Source: Acidobacterium sp.
Lineage (GTDB): Bacteria > Acidobacteriota > Terriglobia > Terriglobales > Acidobacteriaceae
DNA: 64,000 nucleotides
NCBI GenBank assembly: GCA_003166955.1
Contig: PMUI01000019.1
Location: 1-64,000, forward strand
Reading direction: 5' to 3'
Shown: piece by piece, positions 1-4,797 of the stretch
Layout of the letters: every line of letters begins with the position of its first letter
Position numbering within the stretch: the first letter of the stretch is position 1
Translations under genes and position numbers: made by a program
The notes under the pieces: model-generated
Told to the model about the DNA's origin: nothing
The model's database searches: none
Seen by the model: the letters and a program-made list of their open reading frames with translations, nothing else

Positions 1-73
1 CGATCCCGTCCCTGGCCACCATTTAGGATCAACCATTACAGGATTCGGGGGCGAACTATGAATCTCTTCGTGA

Positions 74-148
74 TGGAGCGGGCGGCGGGAGTTGAACCCA
101 CGTGTGTCAGGTTGGAAGCCTGATGCCTTACCGCCTGGCGACGCCCGC
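74..148 (-). tRNA. tRNA-Gly(UCC)
   Basis: Acceptor GCGGGCG pairs with CGCCCGC. Discriminator is U and the 3' CCA is encoded. The anticodon loop is CTTCCAA, closed by the stem TCAGG/CCTGA. A U73 discriminator fits Gly. Confidence 0.9.
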
Positions 149-154
149 TCAGAG

Positions 155-231
155 TGGTCCAGGGAGTGGGAATCGAACCCACGACCTCGCGATTATCGAT
201 CGCGCGCTCTGCCGGTTTGAGTTATCCCTGG
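155..231 (-). tRNA. tRNA-Ile(GAU)-like, C33
   Basis: Acceptor CCAGGGA/TCCCTGG, discriminator A, encoded CCA. Stem CGCGA/TCGCG encloses the loop TCGATAA, which gives anticodon GAU. Position 33 is C rather than the near-universal U. The acceptor starts with C1-G72, unlike the usual GGG start of rrn-linked tRNA-Ile, so amino-acid identity is less certain than the anticodon. Confidence 0.75.
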
Positions 232-247
232 CATACGCCGAACCTAG

Positions 248-319
248 TGCCGGGTGCAGGAGTCGAACCTGCGACCTGTTGCTTGTTGGGCAAGCGCTCT
301 GCCGCTGAGCTAACCCGGC
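248..319 (-). tRNA. tRNA-Val(AAC)-like, C33 and A34
   Basis: Acceptor GCCGGGT/ACCCGGC, discriminator A, followed by CTA instead of CCA. The anticodon stem CTTGC/GCAAC has a C27-C43 mismatch and the loop is CCAACAA, giving AAC. An A34 anticodon is rare in bacteria outside Arg(ACG), and position 33 is C. It may be degenerate. Confidence 0.65.
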
Positions 320-321
320 AA

Positions 322-397
322 TGGAGCGCGTGACGGGGCTCGAACCCGCAGCCTTCGGCTTCGGAAGCCGACGCTCAATCCGTTGAGCTTCACGCGC
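322..397 (-). tRNA. tRNA-Arg(CCG)
   Basis: Acceptor GCGCGTG/CACGCGC, discriminator U, encoded CCA. Stem TCGGC/GCCGA with loop TTCCGAA gives anticodon CCG. The structure is well formed. Confidence 0.9.
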
Positions 398-413
398 ATC
401 TCAAATAACTCTG

Positions 414-489
414 TGGAGCTCCCGGCCGGATTTGAACCGGCATTCATCGCTTAGAAGGCGAGTGTCCTGATCCGTTGAACGACGGGAGC
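414..489 (-). tRNA. tRNA-Arg(UCU)
   Basis: Acceptor GCTCCCG/CGGGAGC, discriminator U, encoded CCA. Loop CTTCTAA gives anticodon UCU. The outer pair of the anticodon stem is a C-U mismatch. Confidence 0.87.
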
Positions 490-491
490 TC

Positions 492-567
492 TGGTGCCGG
501 CAGCAGGAGTTGAACCTGCGTAGTCTGCGCTTAAAAGGCGAGTGCATAACCGTTCTGCCATACCGGC
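492..567 (-). tRNA. tRNA-Lys(UUU)
   Basis: Acceptor GCCGGTA/TGCCGGC, discriminator A, encoded CCA. Loop CTTTTAA gives anticodon UUU. The two outer pairs of the anticodon stem (CTCGC/GCGCA) are mismatched, so the stem is weak. Confidence 0.85.
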
Positions 568-578
568 AAACTCAAATG

Positions 579-654
579 TGGTGCGCGGCGCCGGTCACGA
601 TCCGGCAACCTCCCGCTTAAGAGGCGGGTGCTCTGCCCATTGAGCTAGCCGCGC
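579..654 (-). tRNA. tRNA-Lys(CUU)
   Basis: Acceptor GCGCGGC/GCCGCGC, discriminator A, encoded CCA. Stem CCCGC/GCGGG with loop CTCTTAA gives anticodon CUU. The T-loop reads ATCGTGA, so the usual T54 is A and the loop deviates from TTCRANY. Confidence 0.87.
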
Positions 655-655
655 A

Positions 656-733
656 TGGTCCCTGCCGCTGGATTCGAACCAGCGTTCTGCGCCTTATGAG
701 GGCGCTGCTCTAACCAGGCTGAGCCAGGCAGGG
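656..733 (-). tRNA. tRNA-Met(CAU)-like
   Basis: Acceptor CCCTGCC/GGCAGGG, discriminator A, encoded CCA. Stem GCGCC/GGCGC with loop CTCATAA gives CAU. Position 1 pairs with 72 and the stem lacks the three G-C pairs of initiators, so it is an elongator Met or an Ile2 (lysidine) tRNA. Sequence alone does not decide between these. Confidence 0.85.
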
Positions 734-741
734 ACAAGATG

Positions 742-879
742 TGGCGAGGGTGGGAGGACTCGAACTTGAGCCGCTTAGCGGGCGTCCGAGCCCGCTGGCG
801 AAATCCTGAGCGGGCGCAGCGAGTCGAAGGACCTCGCGGCTTTGGAGACCGGCAGTTTAGCCGCTTCGCAACCACCCTC
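742..879 (-). tRNA. tRNA-Trp(CCA) interrupted by a palindromic insert (possible pseudo-tRNA)
   Basis: The 5' acceptor GAGGGTG pairs with CACCCTC, followed by discriminator G and encoded CCA. The anticodon loop CTCCAAA gives CCA. Between the anticodon arm and the T-loop (TTCGAGT) the gene carries about 60 extra bases (roughly 770-840) containing a perfect inverted repeat AGCGGGC/GCCCGCT. The 5' half of the T-stem no longer pairs with CCTCC. The gene is probably inactivated unless the insert is removed; no intron-type signature is visible. Confidence 0.7.
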
Positions 880-1075
880 ATTTTCAAAGAGCAATAGAAA
901 ACCCCGACCTGAGTCGGGGTCTGGTGCTTGCTGCACCTATGCACTCAGACCCTCATGACACGACTCCCCCAATGACCCGCTCGCCGGTCATTCTGACGAT
1001 GCCGTGTTTGAATGACCTACGTGTCATGCCGACCTGGATAACTAAATGTTGCGAGTTACAGCTCACCACAGTTTT
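880..1075. other. gap within the tRNA array
   Basis: Apart from the hairpin at 895-920, no tRNA, gene or convincing promoter was recognised in this stretch between tRNA-Trp and tRNA-Arg(ACG). Confidence 0.4.
895..920 (-). terminator. terminator-like hairpin upstream of the tRNA-Trp segment
   Basis: On the minus strand ACCCCGAC and GTCGGGGT form a perfect 8-bp stem with a 4-nt loop, followed by TTTTCTATT. It lies about 16 bases before the 5' end of tRNA-Trp. Confidence 0.6.
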
Positions 1076-1152
1076 TGGAGCGCCCGGCAGGACTCGAACC
1101 TGCGTACACTTCGTTCGTAGCGAAGGCCATCGATCCGCTCTGGCACGGACGC
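1076..1152 (-). tRNA. tRNA-Arg(ACG)
   Basis: Acceptor GCGTCCG/CGGGCGC, discriminator U, encoded CCA. Stem CTTCG/CGAAG with loop CTACGAA gives ACG. This is the one anticodon where bacteria normally keep A34 for deamination to inosine. Confidence 0.9.
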
Positions 1153-1161
1153 TCAGCTTTA

Positions 1162-1238
1162 TGGTCCGGGTGGACGGATTTGAACCGCCGACCCCTCGCG
1201 CCCGAGGCGAGTGCGCTTCCAGACTGCGCTACACCCGG
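1162..1238 (-). tRNA. tRNA-Pro(CGG)
   Basis: Acceptor CCGGGTG/CACCCGG, discriminator A, encoded CCA. Stem CTCGC/GCGAG with loop CTCGGGC gives CGG. Confidence 0.9.
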
Positions 1239-1251
1239 ACAAACTCTGCAC

Positions 1252-1327
1252 TGGTGGCTGCCCCCGGTATCGAACCGGACTCTCTGGCTTTTCGGACCAG
1301 CGCTTTCACCTGATTAGCTTGACAGCC
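1252..1327 (-). tRNA. tRNA-Phe(GAA), C33
   Basis: Acceptor GGCTGTC/GGCAGCC, discriminator A, encoded CCA. Stem CTGGT/GCCAG with loop CCGAAAA gives GAA. Position 33 is C instead of U. Confidence 0.87.
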
Positions 1328-1338
1328 ACACCTGAACC

Positions 1339-1414
1339 TGGTGGATACGGTCGGAGTCGAACCGACAGCCTCTCGGGTGCAGGCCGAGTGCTCCCCCAGT
1401 TGAGCTACGTACCC
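1339..1414 (-). tRNA. tRNA-Ala(UGC), C33
   Basis: Acceptor GGGTACG/CGTATCC contains the G3-U70 wobble that defines alanine tRNAs, so identity is well supported. Discriminator is A and CCA is encoded. Stem CTCGG/CCGAG with loop CCTGCAC gives UGC and has C at position 33. Confidence 0.9.
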
Positions 1415-1443
1415 ACTTCTAACTTCCGACTGCACGACTTATG

Positions 1444-1520
1444 GGTGGCCGATGGGAGTTGAACCCACAAGAGACATGTTCCACAGACATGCCCGACGTC
1501 CCGATAGTCGGCACGGCCAC
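1444..1520 (-). tRNA. tRNA-His(GUG), no encoded G-1
   Basis: Acceptor GTGGCCG/CGGCCAC with discriminator C73. Stem CATGT/ACATG with loop CTGTGGA gives GUG. The base before position 1 is T in the gene, so the G-1 required by bacterial HisRS is not encoded. Only CA follows C73. Confidence 0.87.
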
Positions 1521-1523
1521 AGC

Positions 1524-1599
1524 TGGAGCACCCGGAGTTACTCGAAAACCCACGCCGCTGATTACGAATCAGCTGCTCTGCCACTTGAGCTACGGGTGC
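1524..1599 (-). tRNA. tRNA-Thr(CGU)
   Basis: Acceptor GCACCCG/CGGGTGC, discriminator U, encoded CCA. Stem GCTGA/TCAGC with loop TTCGTAA gives CGU. The T-stem is GGGTT/AACTC with one wobble. Confidence 0.9.
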
Positions 1600-1609
1600 A
1601 TGACTTAGC

Positions 1610-1652
1610 TGGAGCCGCCCGTCACCTTGTGTTGAGTTAAGGCGGCCCCATT
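1610..1652 (-). pseudogene. tRNA remnant next to the HNH gene
   Basis: A 6-7 bp acceptor-like pairing (GCCGCC with GGGCGGC, then TCCA) brackets only about 20 bases resembling a D-arm start and little else. It lies between tRNA-Thr and the HNH stop codon. It looks like a tRNA that lost its centre, possibly when the HNH gene arrived; this is inference. Confidence 0.4.
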
Positions 1653-2165
1653 TCAGTAATACAAATACTTCCTCCACTTCTCCTCAGCGCCACCCAGCTG
1701 TCGCAGGAAGGCGCGTGAAGTATGAATCGTAACGACGCGCGGCTTGCGCAGGAGCTTCATACCCGCTTCTGGCGGAGTCCGGTTTGCCTTCCGCGAGTTA
1801 CAGGTGCGGCATGCAGCTACCAGATTCTCCCAGGTGCTCTGTCCGCCCTGCGCCCGCGGGATCACGTGCTCCAGTTCCAGCTCGCTGCTGTTGAACTTCT
1901 CCCCGCAATACTGGCAAACGTGACCATCGCGCAGCAGGATGTTCTTCCGCGACAGCGTCTGAATCCGTATTGGCAGTCGCCGATACTGACGCAGCCGAAT
2001 CACACACGGCAACTGCAATCCAACATGGACGAACCGGTCGCGTGCTTCTTCGATCTCGGCAACCCCCTTGATCAGCAGCACAATGGCACGGCGTGCCCGC
2101 GTAATGTTCACAGGCTCGTAGCTCGCATTCAGCACCAACACCGGCATGGTCATCGCACTCGTCAT
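1653..2165 (-). CDS. stand-alone HNH endonuclease inside the tRNA array
   Basis: A 170-residue protein of the HNH_5/McrA-like type. The N-terminus [19 protein letters not shown] is typical of this compact family. A first zinc knuckle CQYC is followed by LELEHVIP, with the HNH-type catalytic His, and then by [11 protein letters not shown] with the second Cys pair and the Asn. The frame is open further upstream through a tRNA gene, so I placed the start at the ATG preceded by AGAGAAG; an ATG 15 bases upstream (2180) is possible but abuts tRNA-Gly. It is co-oriented with the tRNAs and probably cotranscribed. Likely a DNA nicking or cutting enzyme, which could be homing-type, defensive or phage-derived. 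The substrate cannot be told from sequence. Confidence 0.85.
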   Translation of the reverse strand: MTSAMTMPVLVLNASYEPVNITRARRAIVLLIKGVAEIEEARDRFVHVGLQLPCVIRLRQYRRLPIRIQTLSRKNILLRDGHVCQYCGEKFNSSELELEHVIPRAQGGQSTWENLVAACRTCNSRKANRTPPEAGMKLLRKPRVVTIHTSRAFLRQLGGAEEKWRKYLYY

Positions 2166-2182
2166 ATGCTTCTCTTGCATTT

Positions 2183-2257
2183 TGGAGCGGCCGGCCGGGA
2201 TTGAACCGGCGATCTCCGCGCTGGCAACGCAGTGTCTTCCCACTCGACTACAGCCGC
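2183..2257 (-). tRNA. tRNA-Gly(GCC)
   Basis: Acceptor GCGGCTG/CGGCCGC, discriminator U, encoded CCA. Stem CTGCG/CGCGG with loop TTGCCAG gives GCC. Confidence 0.9.
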
Positions 2258-2265
2258 TCAACCTT

Positions 2266-2341
2266 TGGTGCCGGACGGGGGTTCGAACCCAATCCGTTCG
2301 CGGCGCCAAAGACCACTGTCCTGCCGCTGGACGATCCCGGA
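2266..2341 (-). tRNA. tRNA-Gln(UUG), imperfect acceptor
   Basis: D-stem GTCC/GGAC and anticodon stem GTGGT/GCCGC with loop CTTTGGC give UUG. The 5' end TCCGGGA pairs poorly with the 3' GTCCGGC (or TCCGGCA) segment, and the T-stem is also imperfect. An A plus CCA ends the gene. It may be decaying. Confidence 0.75.
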
Positions 2342-2415
2342 ATCAGCATCCTTTCTCTGCCGGTGACATACACGTCAACTCTTCCATGTGAGACTGTTGT
2401 CCACATGGCCATAAC

Positions 2416-2491
2416 TGGATGGCGAGCAAGGCATCGAACCCTGAGTCTCCGCGTTCAGAGCGCGGCGTGTTACCTGTTACACCACTCGCCA
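2416..2491 (-). tRNA. tRNA-Gln(CUG)
   Basis: Acceptor TGGCGAG/CTCGCCA with the U1-A72 pair typical of Gln, discriminator U, encoded CCA. Stem CCGCG/CGCGG with loop CTCTGAA gives CUG. Confidence 0.9.
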
Positions 2492-2498
2492 TGAATAT

Positions 2499-2574
2499 TG
2501 GCTGCGCAGGCGGCCCTCGAACCCGCATACCCCTGATTAACAGTCAGGTACTCTGCCACTTGAGATACCGCGCA
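2499..2574 (-). tRNA. tRNA-Asn(GUU)
   Basis: Acceptor TGCGCGG/CTGCGCA, discriminator G, encoded CCA. Stem CCTGA/TCAGG with loop CTGTTAA gives GUU. Confidence 0.9.
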
Positions 2575-2583
2575 ATTGCTCCC

Positions 2584-2625
2584 AAAAAGTCAAAGCCCCC
2601 GAACCTTGTAGAAGGCCGGGGGCTT
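2584..2625 (-). terminator. terminator-like hairpin upstream of the tRNA-Asn segment
   Basis: On the minus strand AAGCCCCCG pairs with CGGGGGCTT, with an inner CCTT/AAGG extension, followed by TGACTTTTT. It ends about 10 bases before the 5' end of tRNA-Asn. Confidence 0.6.
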
Positions 2626-2745
2626 AAATCTCCTGAAAATGGAGTTTAATCCTGTTAGTCCGGCCTGAAGACGGTTTTACCCTGATGCCGCGGTTGCGCC
2701 GCGACTGGTGTAAATCCGTAATTGGCTCGGAACATCATGAGTGGT

Positions 2746-2775
2746 ACTTTACCTCGACTTACTTTCCCAAGTCAA
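2746..2775 (-). promoter_or_regulatory. candidate sigma70-type promoter inside the array
   Basis: On the minus strand TTGACT (2770-2775) is followed after 18 bases by TAAAGT (2746-2751). It sits in the 257-bp gap between tRNA-Glu and tRNA-Asn and would feed the hairpin at 2584-2625. The -10 match is only moderate. Confidence 0.4.
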
Positions 2776-2831
2776 CCAGAAAAAATGCTGACGTTGCAGA
2801 GGCCTGTCTTTACTGGGACTTCAGAATGGTC

Positions 2832-2906
2832 TGGTCACGCCGACCAGAGTTGAACTGGCATCCGCGCCTTGAAGGGGCGCTGGCCTAACCGTTAGCCTAC
2901 GGCGTG
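2832..2906 (-). tRNA. tRNA-Glu(UUC), C33
   Basis: Acceptor CACGCCG/CGGCGTG, discriminator A, encoded CCA. Stem GCGCC/GGCGC with loop CCTTCAA gives UUC. Position 33 is C. Confidence 0.87.
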
Positions 2907-2914
2907 ACAACCTG

Positions 2915-2991
2915 TGGCGCGGCCGACCGGACTTGAACCGGCACCTTCTCGATCGACAATCGAGAGCTCTGTCCATTTGAGCTACAGCCGC
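2915..2991 (-). tRNA. tRNA-Asp(GUC)
   Basis: Acceptor GCGGCTG/CGGCCGC with discriminator G73, as in Asp tRNAs, and encoded CCA. Stem CTCGA/TCGAG with loop TTGTCGA gives GUC. Confidence 0.9.
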
Positions 2992-3073
2992 GCTTGTGCG
3001 GTGAGCGGTGACATTTTCAGCCGCGGCCCCGAGCCATCTGGACCTGAACTCCGCCCACAACAGTCTAAAGTCC

Positions 3074-3161
3074 TGGTGGGTGTGGAAGGATTCGAACCTT
3101 CAGTGCTCTCAGAGCGCCGGGGTTACGGCCCGGCGGGGCAGCCAGTTGCCCCAACACACCC
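3074..3161 (-). tRNA. tRNA-Tyr(GUA), C33
   Basis: Class II tRNA with a long variable arm. Acceptor GGGTGTG/CACACCC, discriminator A, encoded CCA. Stem CCGGG/CCCGG with loop CCGTAAC gives GUA, with C at position 33. Confidence 0.88.
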
Positions 3162-3167
3162 ACAACC

Positions 3168-3255
3168 TGGCGGAGAGGGCGCGAGTCGGACGCGCAAGTC
3201 CCGGAGGAACGCCCCGCTTCAGACGGAGTCGGCTTGCCACATGCCGAACCTCTCC
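3168..3255 (-). tRNA. tRNA-Ser(UGA), C33
   Basis: Class II tRNA with a long variable arm. Acceptor GGAGAGG/CCTCTCC, discriminator G, encoded CCA. Stem CTCCG/CGGGG with loop TCTGAAG gives UGA; position 33 is C. Confidence 0.88.
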
Positions 3256-3263
3256 AAAACCGT

Positions 3264-3351
3264 TGGCGGTAGCGGCGCGAGTCGAACGCGCAAGCCCCGA
3301 AGGTACGTCCCGCCTCGAACGGGATGGGCTTTCCACATGCCCAACGCTACC
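3264..3351 (-). tRNA. tRNA-Ser(CGA)
   Basis: Class II tRNA. Acceptor GGTAGCG/CGCTACC, discriminator G, encoded CCA. Stem TCCCG/CGGGA with loop TTCGAGG gives CGA. Confidence 0.9.
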
Positions 3352-3352
3352 G

Positions 3353-3442
3353 TGGCGGCAGGAGCAGGACTTGAACCTGCACACGCCTTGCGGCGTGAGC
3401 CTCGCTTCCAGCGAGGGGCGATGCCATTCCGCTCATCCTGCC
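3353..3442 (-). tRNA. tRNA-Ser(GGA)
   Basis: Class II tRNA. Acceptor GGCAGGA/TCCTGCC, discriminator G, encoded CCA. Stem CCTCG/CGAGG with loop CTGGAAG gives GGA. Confidence 0.9.
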
Positions 3443-3456
3443 GTGCACAAACCTAG

Positions 3457-3544
3457 CGGAGACGATCCGATTCGAACGGATGGCGCCTTGGAGGGCGCGC
3501 CGCGTTAGCAATGCGGTGCTTTAGACCGGCTCAGCCACGTCTCC
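3457..3544 (-). tRNA. tRNA-Ser(GCU)
   Basis: Class II tRNA. Acceptor GGAGACG/CGTCTCC, discriminator G, followed by CTA rather than CCA. Loop TTGCTAA gives GCU. Confidence 0.9.
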
Positions 3545-3555
3545 GAAAACTCATT

Positions 3556-3639
3556 TGGTGGGGATGGAGAGGGTCGAACTCTCATGCACGAGGCGCTGGT
3601 TTCTAAGACCAGTGTGTCTCCCAATTCCACCACATCCCC
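3556..3639 (-). tRNA. tRNA-Leu(UAG)
   Basis: Class II tRNA. Acceptor GGGGATG/CATCCCC, discriminator A, encoded CCA. Stem CTGGT/ACCAG with loop CTTAGAA gives UAG. Confidence 0.9.
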
Positions 3640-3738
3640 ACACTTACAAAATTCGCAATGTACTCATGAATTTCACAAAGTATCTATGCACACCTCCGGT
3701 GATCGGGCCGCTGACTCGCGTCTGTTCGGCACAACTAG

Positions 3739-3816
3739 TAGGCTCCCAGGGAGTCGAACCCTGAAGATGTCACAGCTCTTGGAGGCTGCTGCGTCTGCCA
3801 ATTCCGCCAGGAGCCC
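3739..3816 (-). tRNA. tRNA-Leu-like with an 8-nt anticodon loop
   Basis: The Leu-type D-arm (GCGGAATTGGCAGACGC) and a short variable arm are present. The anticodon stem GCAGC/GCTGT closes an 8-base loop, CTCCAAGA. Without one C the loop would be CTCAAGA with anticodon CAA (Leu UUG). The acceptor GGGCTCC/GGAGCCT begins with a G-U pair. CTA follows the discriminator instead of CCA. It is either a +1-frameshift-suppressor-like tRNA or a damaged gene. Confidence 0.7.
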
Positions 3817-3818
3817 AC

Positions 3819-3850
3819 AAAGCAAAAGCCCCTCGATTTCTCGAGGGGCT
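3819..3850 (-). terminator. terminator-like hairpin at the head of the array
   Basis: AGCCCCTCGA and TCGAGGGGCT form a perfect 10-bp stem with a 4-nt loop. On the minus strand it is followed by TTTTGCTTTG. It lies only a few bases upstream of the first (Leu-like) tRNA. Confidence 0.65.
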
Positions 3851-3954
3851 CTGGCTAATACTGACTCAGCCTAAATCAGCCGCACCCCTCCATTCCCAGC
3901 AACACGCTGAGTGATTCGGACAGATACGACCTGAATAAGGTCTTCACGAAAAGG

Positions 3955-3983
3955 AGAATACCGCGACTATTCTGAAAGCGCAA
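3955..3983 (-). promoter_or_regulatory. candidate promoter for the tRNA array
   Basis: Minus strand: TTGCGC (3978-3983), 17-base spacer, TATTCT (3955-3960). It is upstream of the whole array, but the hairpin at 3819-3850 lies between it and the first tRNA. Only four of six consensus positions match in each box. Confidence 0.3.
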
Positions 3984-4253
3984 TAGCTTTTTCAGATAGC
4001 TCACTGGACTTTGTTCTGACTGGGAGGCAGTATTCACTGTGTCTTCCTGGGCTGTGTGGAGGCTAGCGCAGTTGCGGAATTTCACAAACCATGGTGAGAT
4101 AATAATTCGACTGACGAGCAATCGATGCGACTCCAAAGCCCAATGCGTAATATTCGACCCGATTCCGATAATAAAACGGAAACACTGCGGTCGCACGTCG
4201 CAGCCATGGGCTGGGGTGTTTGCATGAGATAGCTCTTCTTTCAGAGATTTCTC

Positions 4254-4292
4254 AAAAGCCCCAGCCCCCAAAGCCGGGGCTTTTGCTTTTGC
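4254..4292. terminator. bidirectional terminator-like hairpin
   Basis: AAGCCCC pairs with GGGGCTT around a GC-rich loop, with T-rich tracts on the outer side of both strands (TTTTGCTTTT on plus). It separates the tRNA-array leader from the rtcB side. Confidence 0.5.
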
Positions 4293-4353
4293 ACCCATGT
4301 CAGATTCAGAAATTCAATTTCTTTCCAAGCCTCAAAGAGAAAGGAGACAGCCC

Positions 4354-4797
4354 ATGTTGCAGTATTCATTCAACGCCGACCTCCGATCAGTTCTGCGGCG
4401 ACTTGCATCCACGATGCCGGCCAGCACAACGGCGTCCACCAGGAGCGAACAACCGGCGCCCCAGGAAAAGCGGGGCCTGCTTCAAACCGCCGCGCAGCAA
4501 CCTCGACTCGAGATTGCACATATTGCCTGCGGCGGCGTCCGCATGAGACTCATGACGCCGCGACCTGAAATCGCAATGGCACCCTCGTTGACCGACGACA
4601 AGTCGGCGGCGAAGAAAGCAGAGAAAGACGATGAAGATGATGGACAACATCCCTGTTTGGGGAGAGCACGAAGAGAAGACGCTGGGGCAGATCCGCACCT
4701 GCGCTGCGACCGCGGACCGCACGGCTCTGATGGCGGACGGCCACCTTGGGTACGCTGTGCCGATCGGCGGCGTGGTGGCGTACAAGGACGCGATTAG
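4354..4797 (+). CDS. uncertain hypothetical frame overlapping the start of rtcB
   Basis: The ATG at 4354 follows AAAGGAGACAGCCC, a near copy of the ribosome binding context of the thiolase gene at 7594, so initiation here is credible. The frame begins MLQYSFNADLRSVLRRL and becomes Ala/Ser/Pro/Gln-rich and then Lys/Asp-rich. It runs 167 bases into rtcB in another frame. No family is recognised. It could be a short leader peptide coupled to rtcB whose stop was lost, or not a gene at all. Confidence 0.3.
   Translation: MLQYSFNADLRSVLRRLASTMPASTTASTRSEQPAPQEKRGLLQTAAQQPRLEIAHIACGGVRMRLMTPRPEIAMAPSLTDDKSAAKKAEKDDEDDGQHPCLGRARREDAGADPHLRCDRGPHGSDGGRPPWVRCADRRRGGVQGRD

Larger units (their letters stand above)
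74..3816 (-). other. tRNA gene array with an embedded HNH endonuclease gene
   Basis: Twenty-eight tRNA-like genes lie on one strand within 3.75 kb, mostly 2 to 20 bases apart. Each was recognised from its T-arm, acceptor stem pairing and anticodon stem-loop on the minus strand. Gly, Ile, Val, Arg, Lys, Met, Trp, Pro, Phe, Ala, His, Thr, Gln, Asn, Glu, Asp, Tyr, Ser and Leu are represented; only Cys is absent inside the window, and the array may continue beyond base 1. Most genes encode the 3' CCA. The order does not resemble an rRNA-linked operon. Arrays of this kind are known from phages, plasmids and some mycobacteria; calling this one accessory is inference. Confidence 0.9.
3851..4353. other. 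intergenic region between the tRNA array and rtcB
   Basis: This AT-richer stretch has no recognisable protein or tRNA. Open frames here have no family resemblance and no good ribosome binding site. It contains a candidate minus-strand promoter at 3955-3983 and a symmetrical hairpin at about 4254-4292. Confidence 0.5.

Noticed and set aside
656-733. Initiator tRNA-fMet
   Set aside because: It has a paired C1-G72 and lacks the three consecutive G-C pairs at the base of the anticodon loop.
74-3816. Array as an integron or CRISPR-like structure
   Set aside because: No integrase, no attC-like sites shared between units, and no constant direct repeat with variable spacers; the repeated elements are tRNA arms.
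102-3874. Many short plus-strand and minus-strand open frames across the tRNA array
   Set aside because: They run through tRNA stems with no codon bias, ribosome binding site or homology; only the HNH frame is real.
3876-4298. Minus-strand 140-codon frame upstream of the array
   Set aside because: No recognisable family, no ribosome binding site, and it ends within the terminator region.
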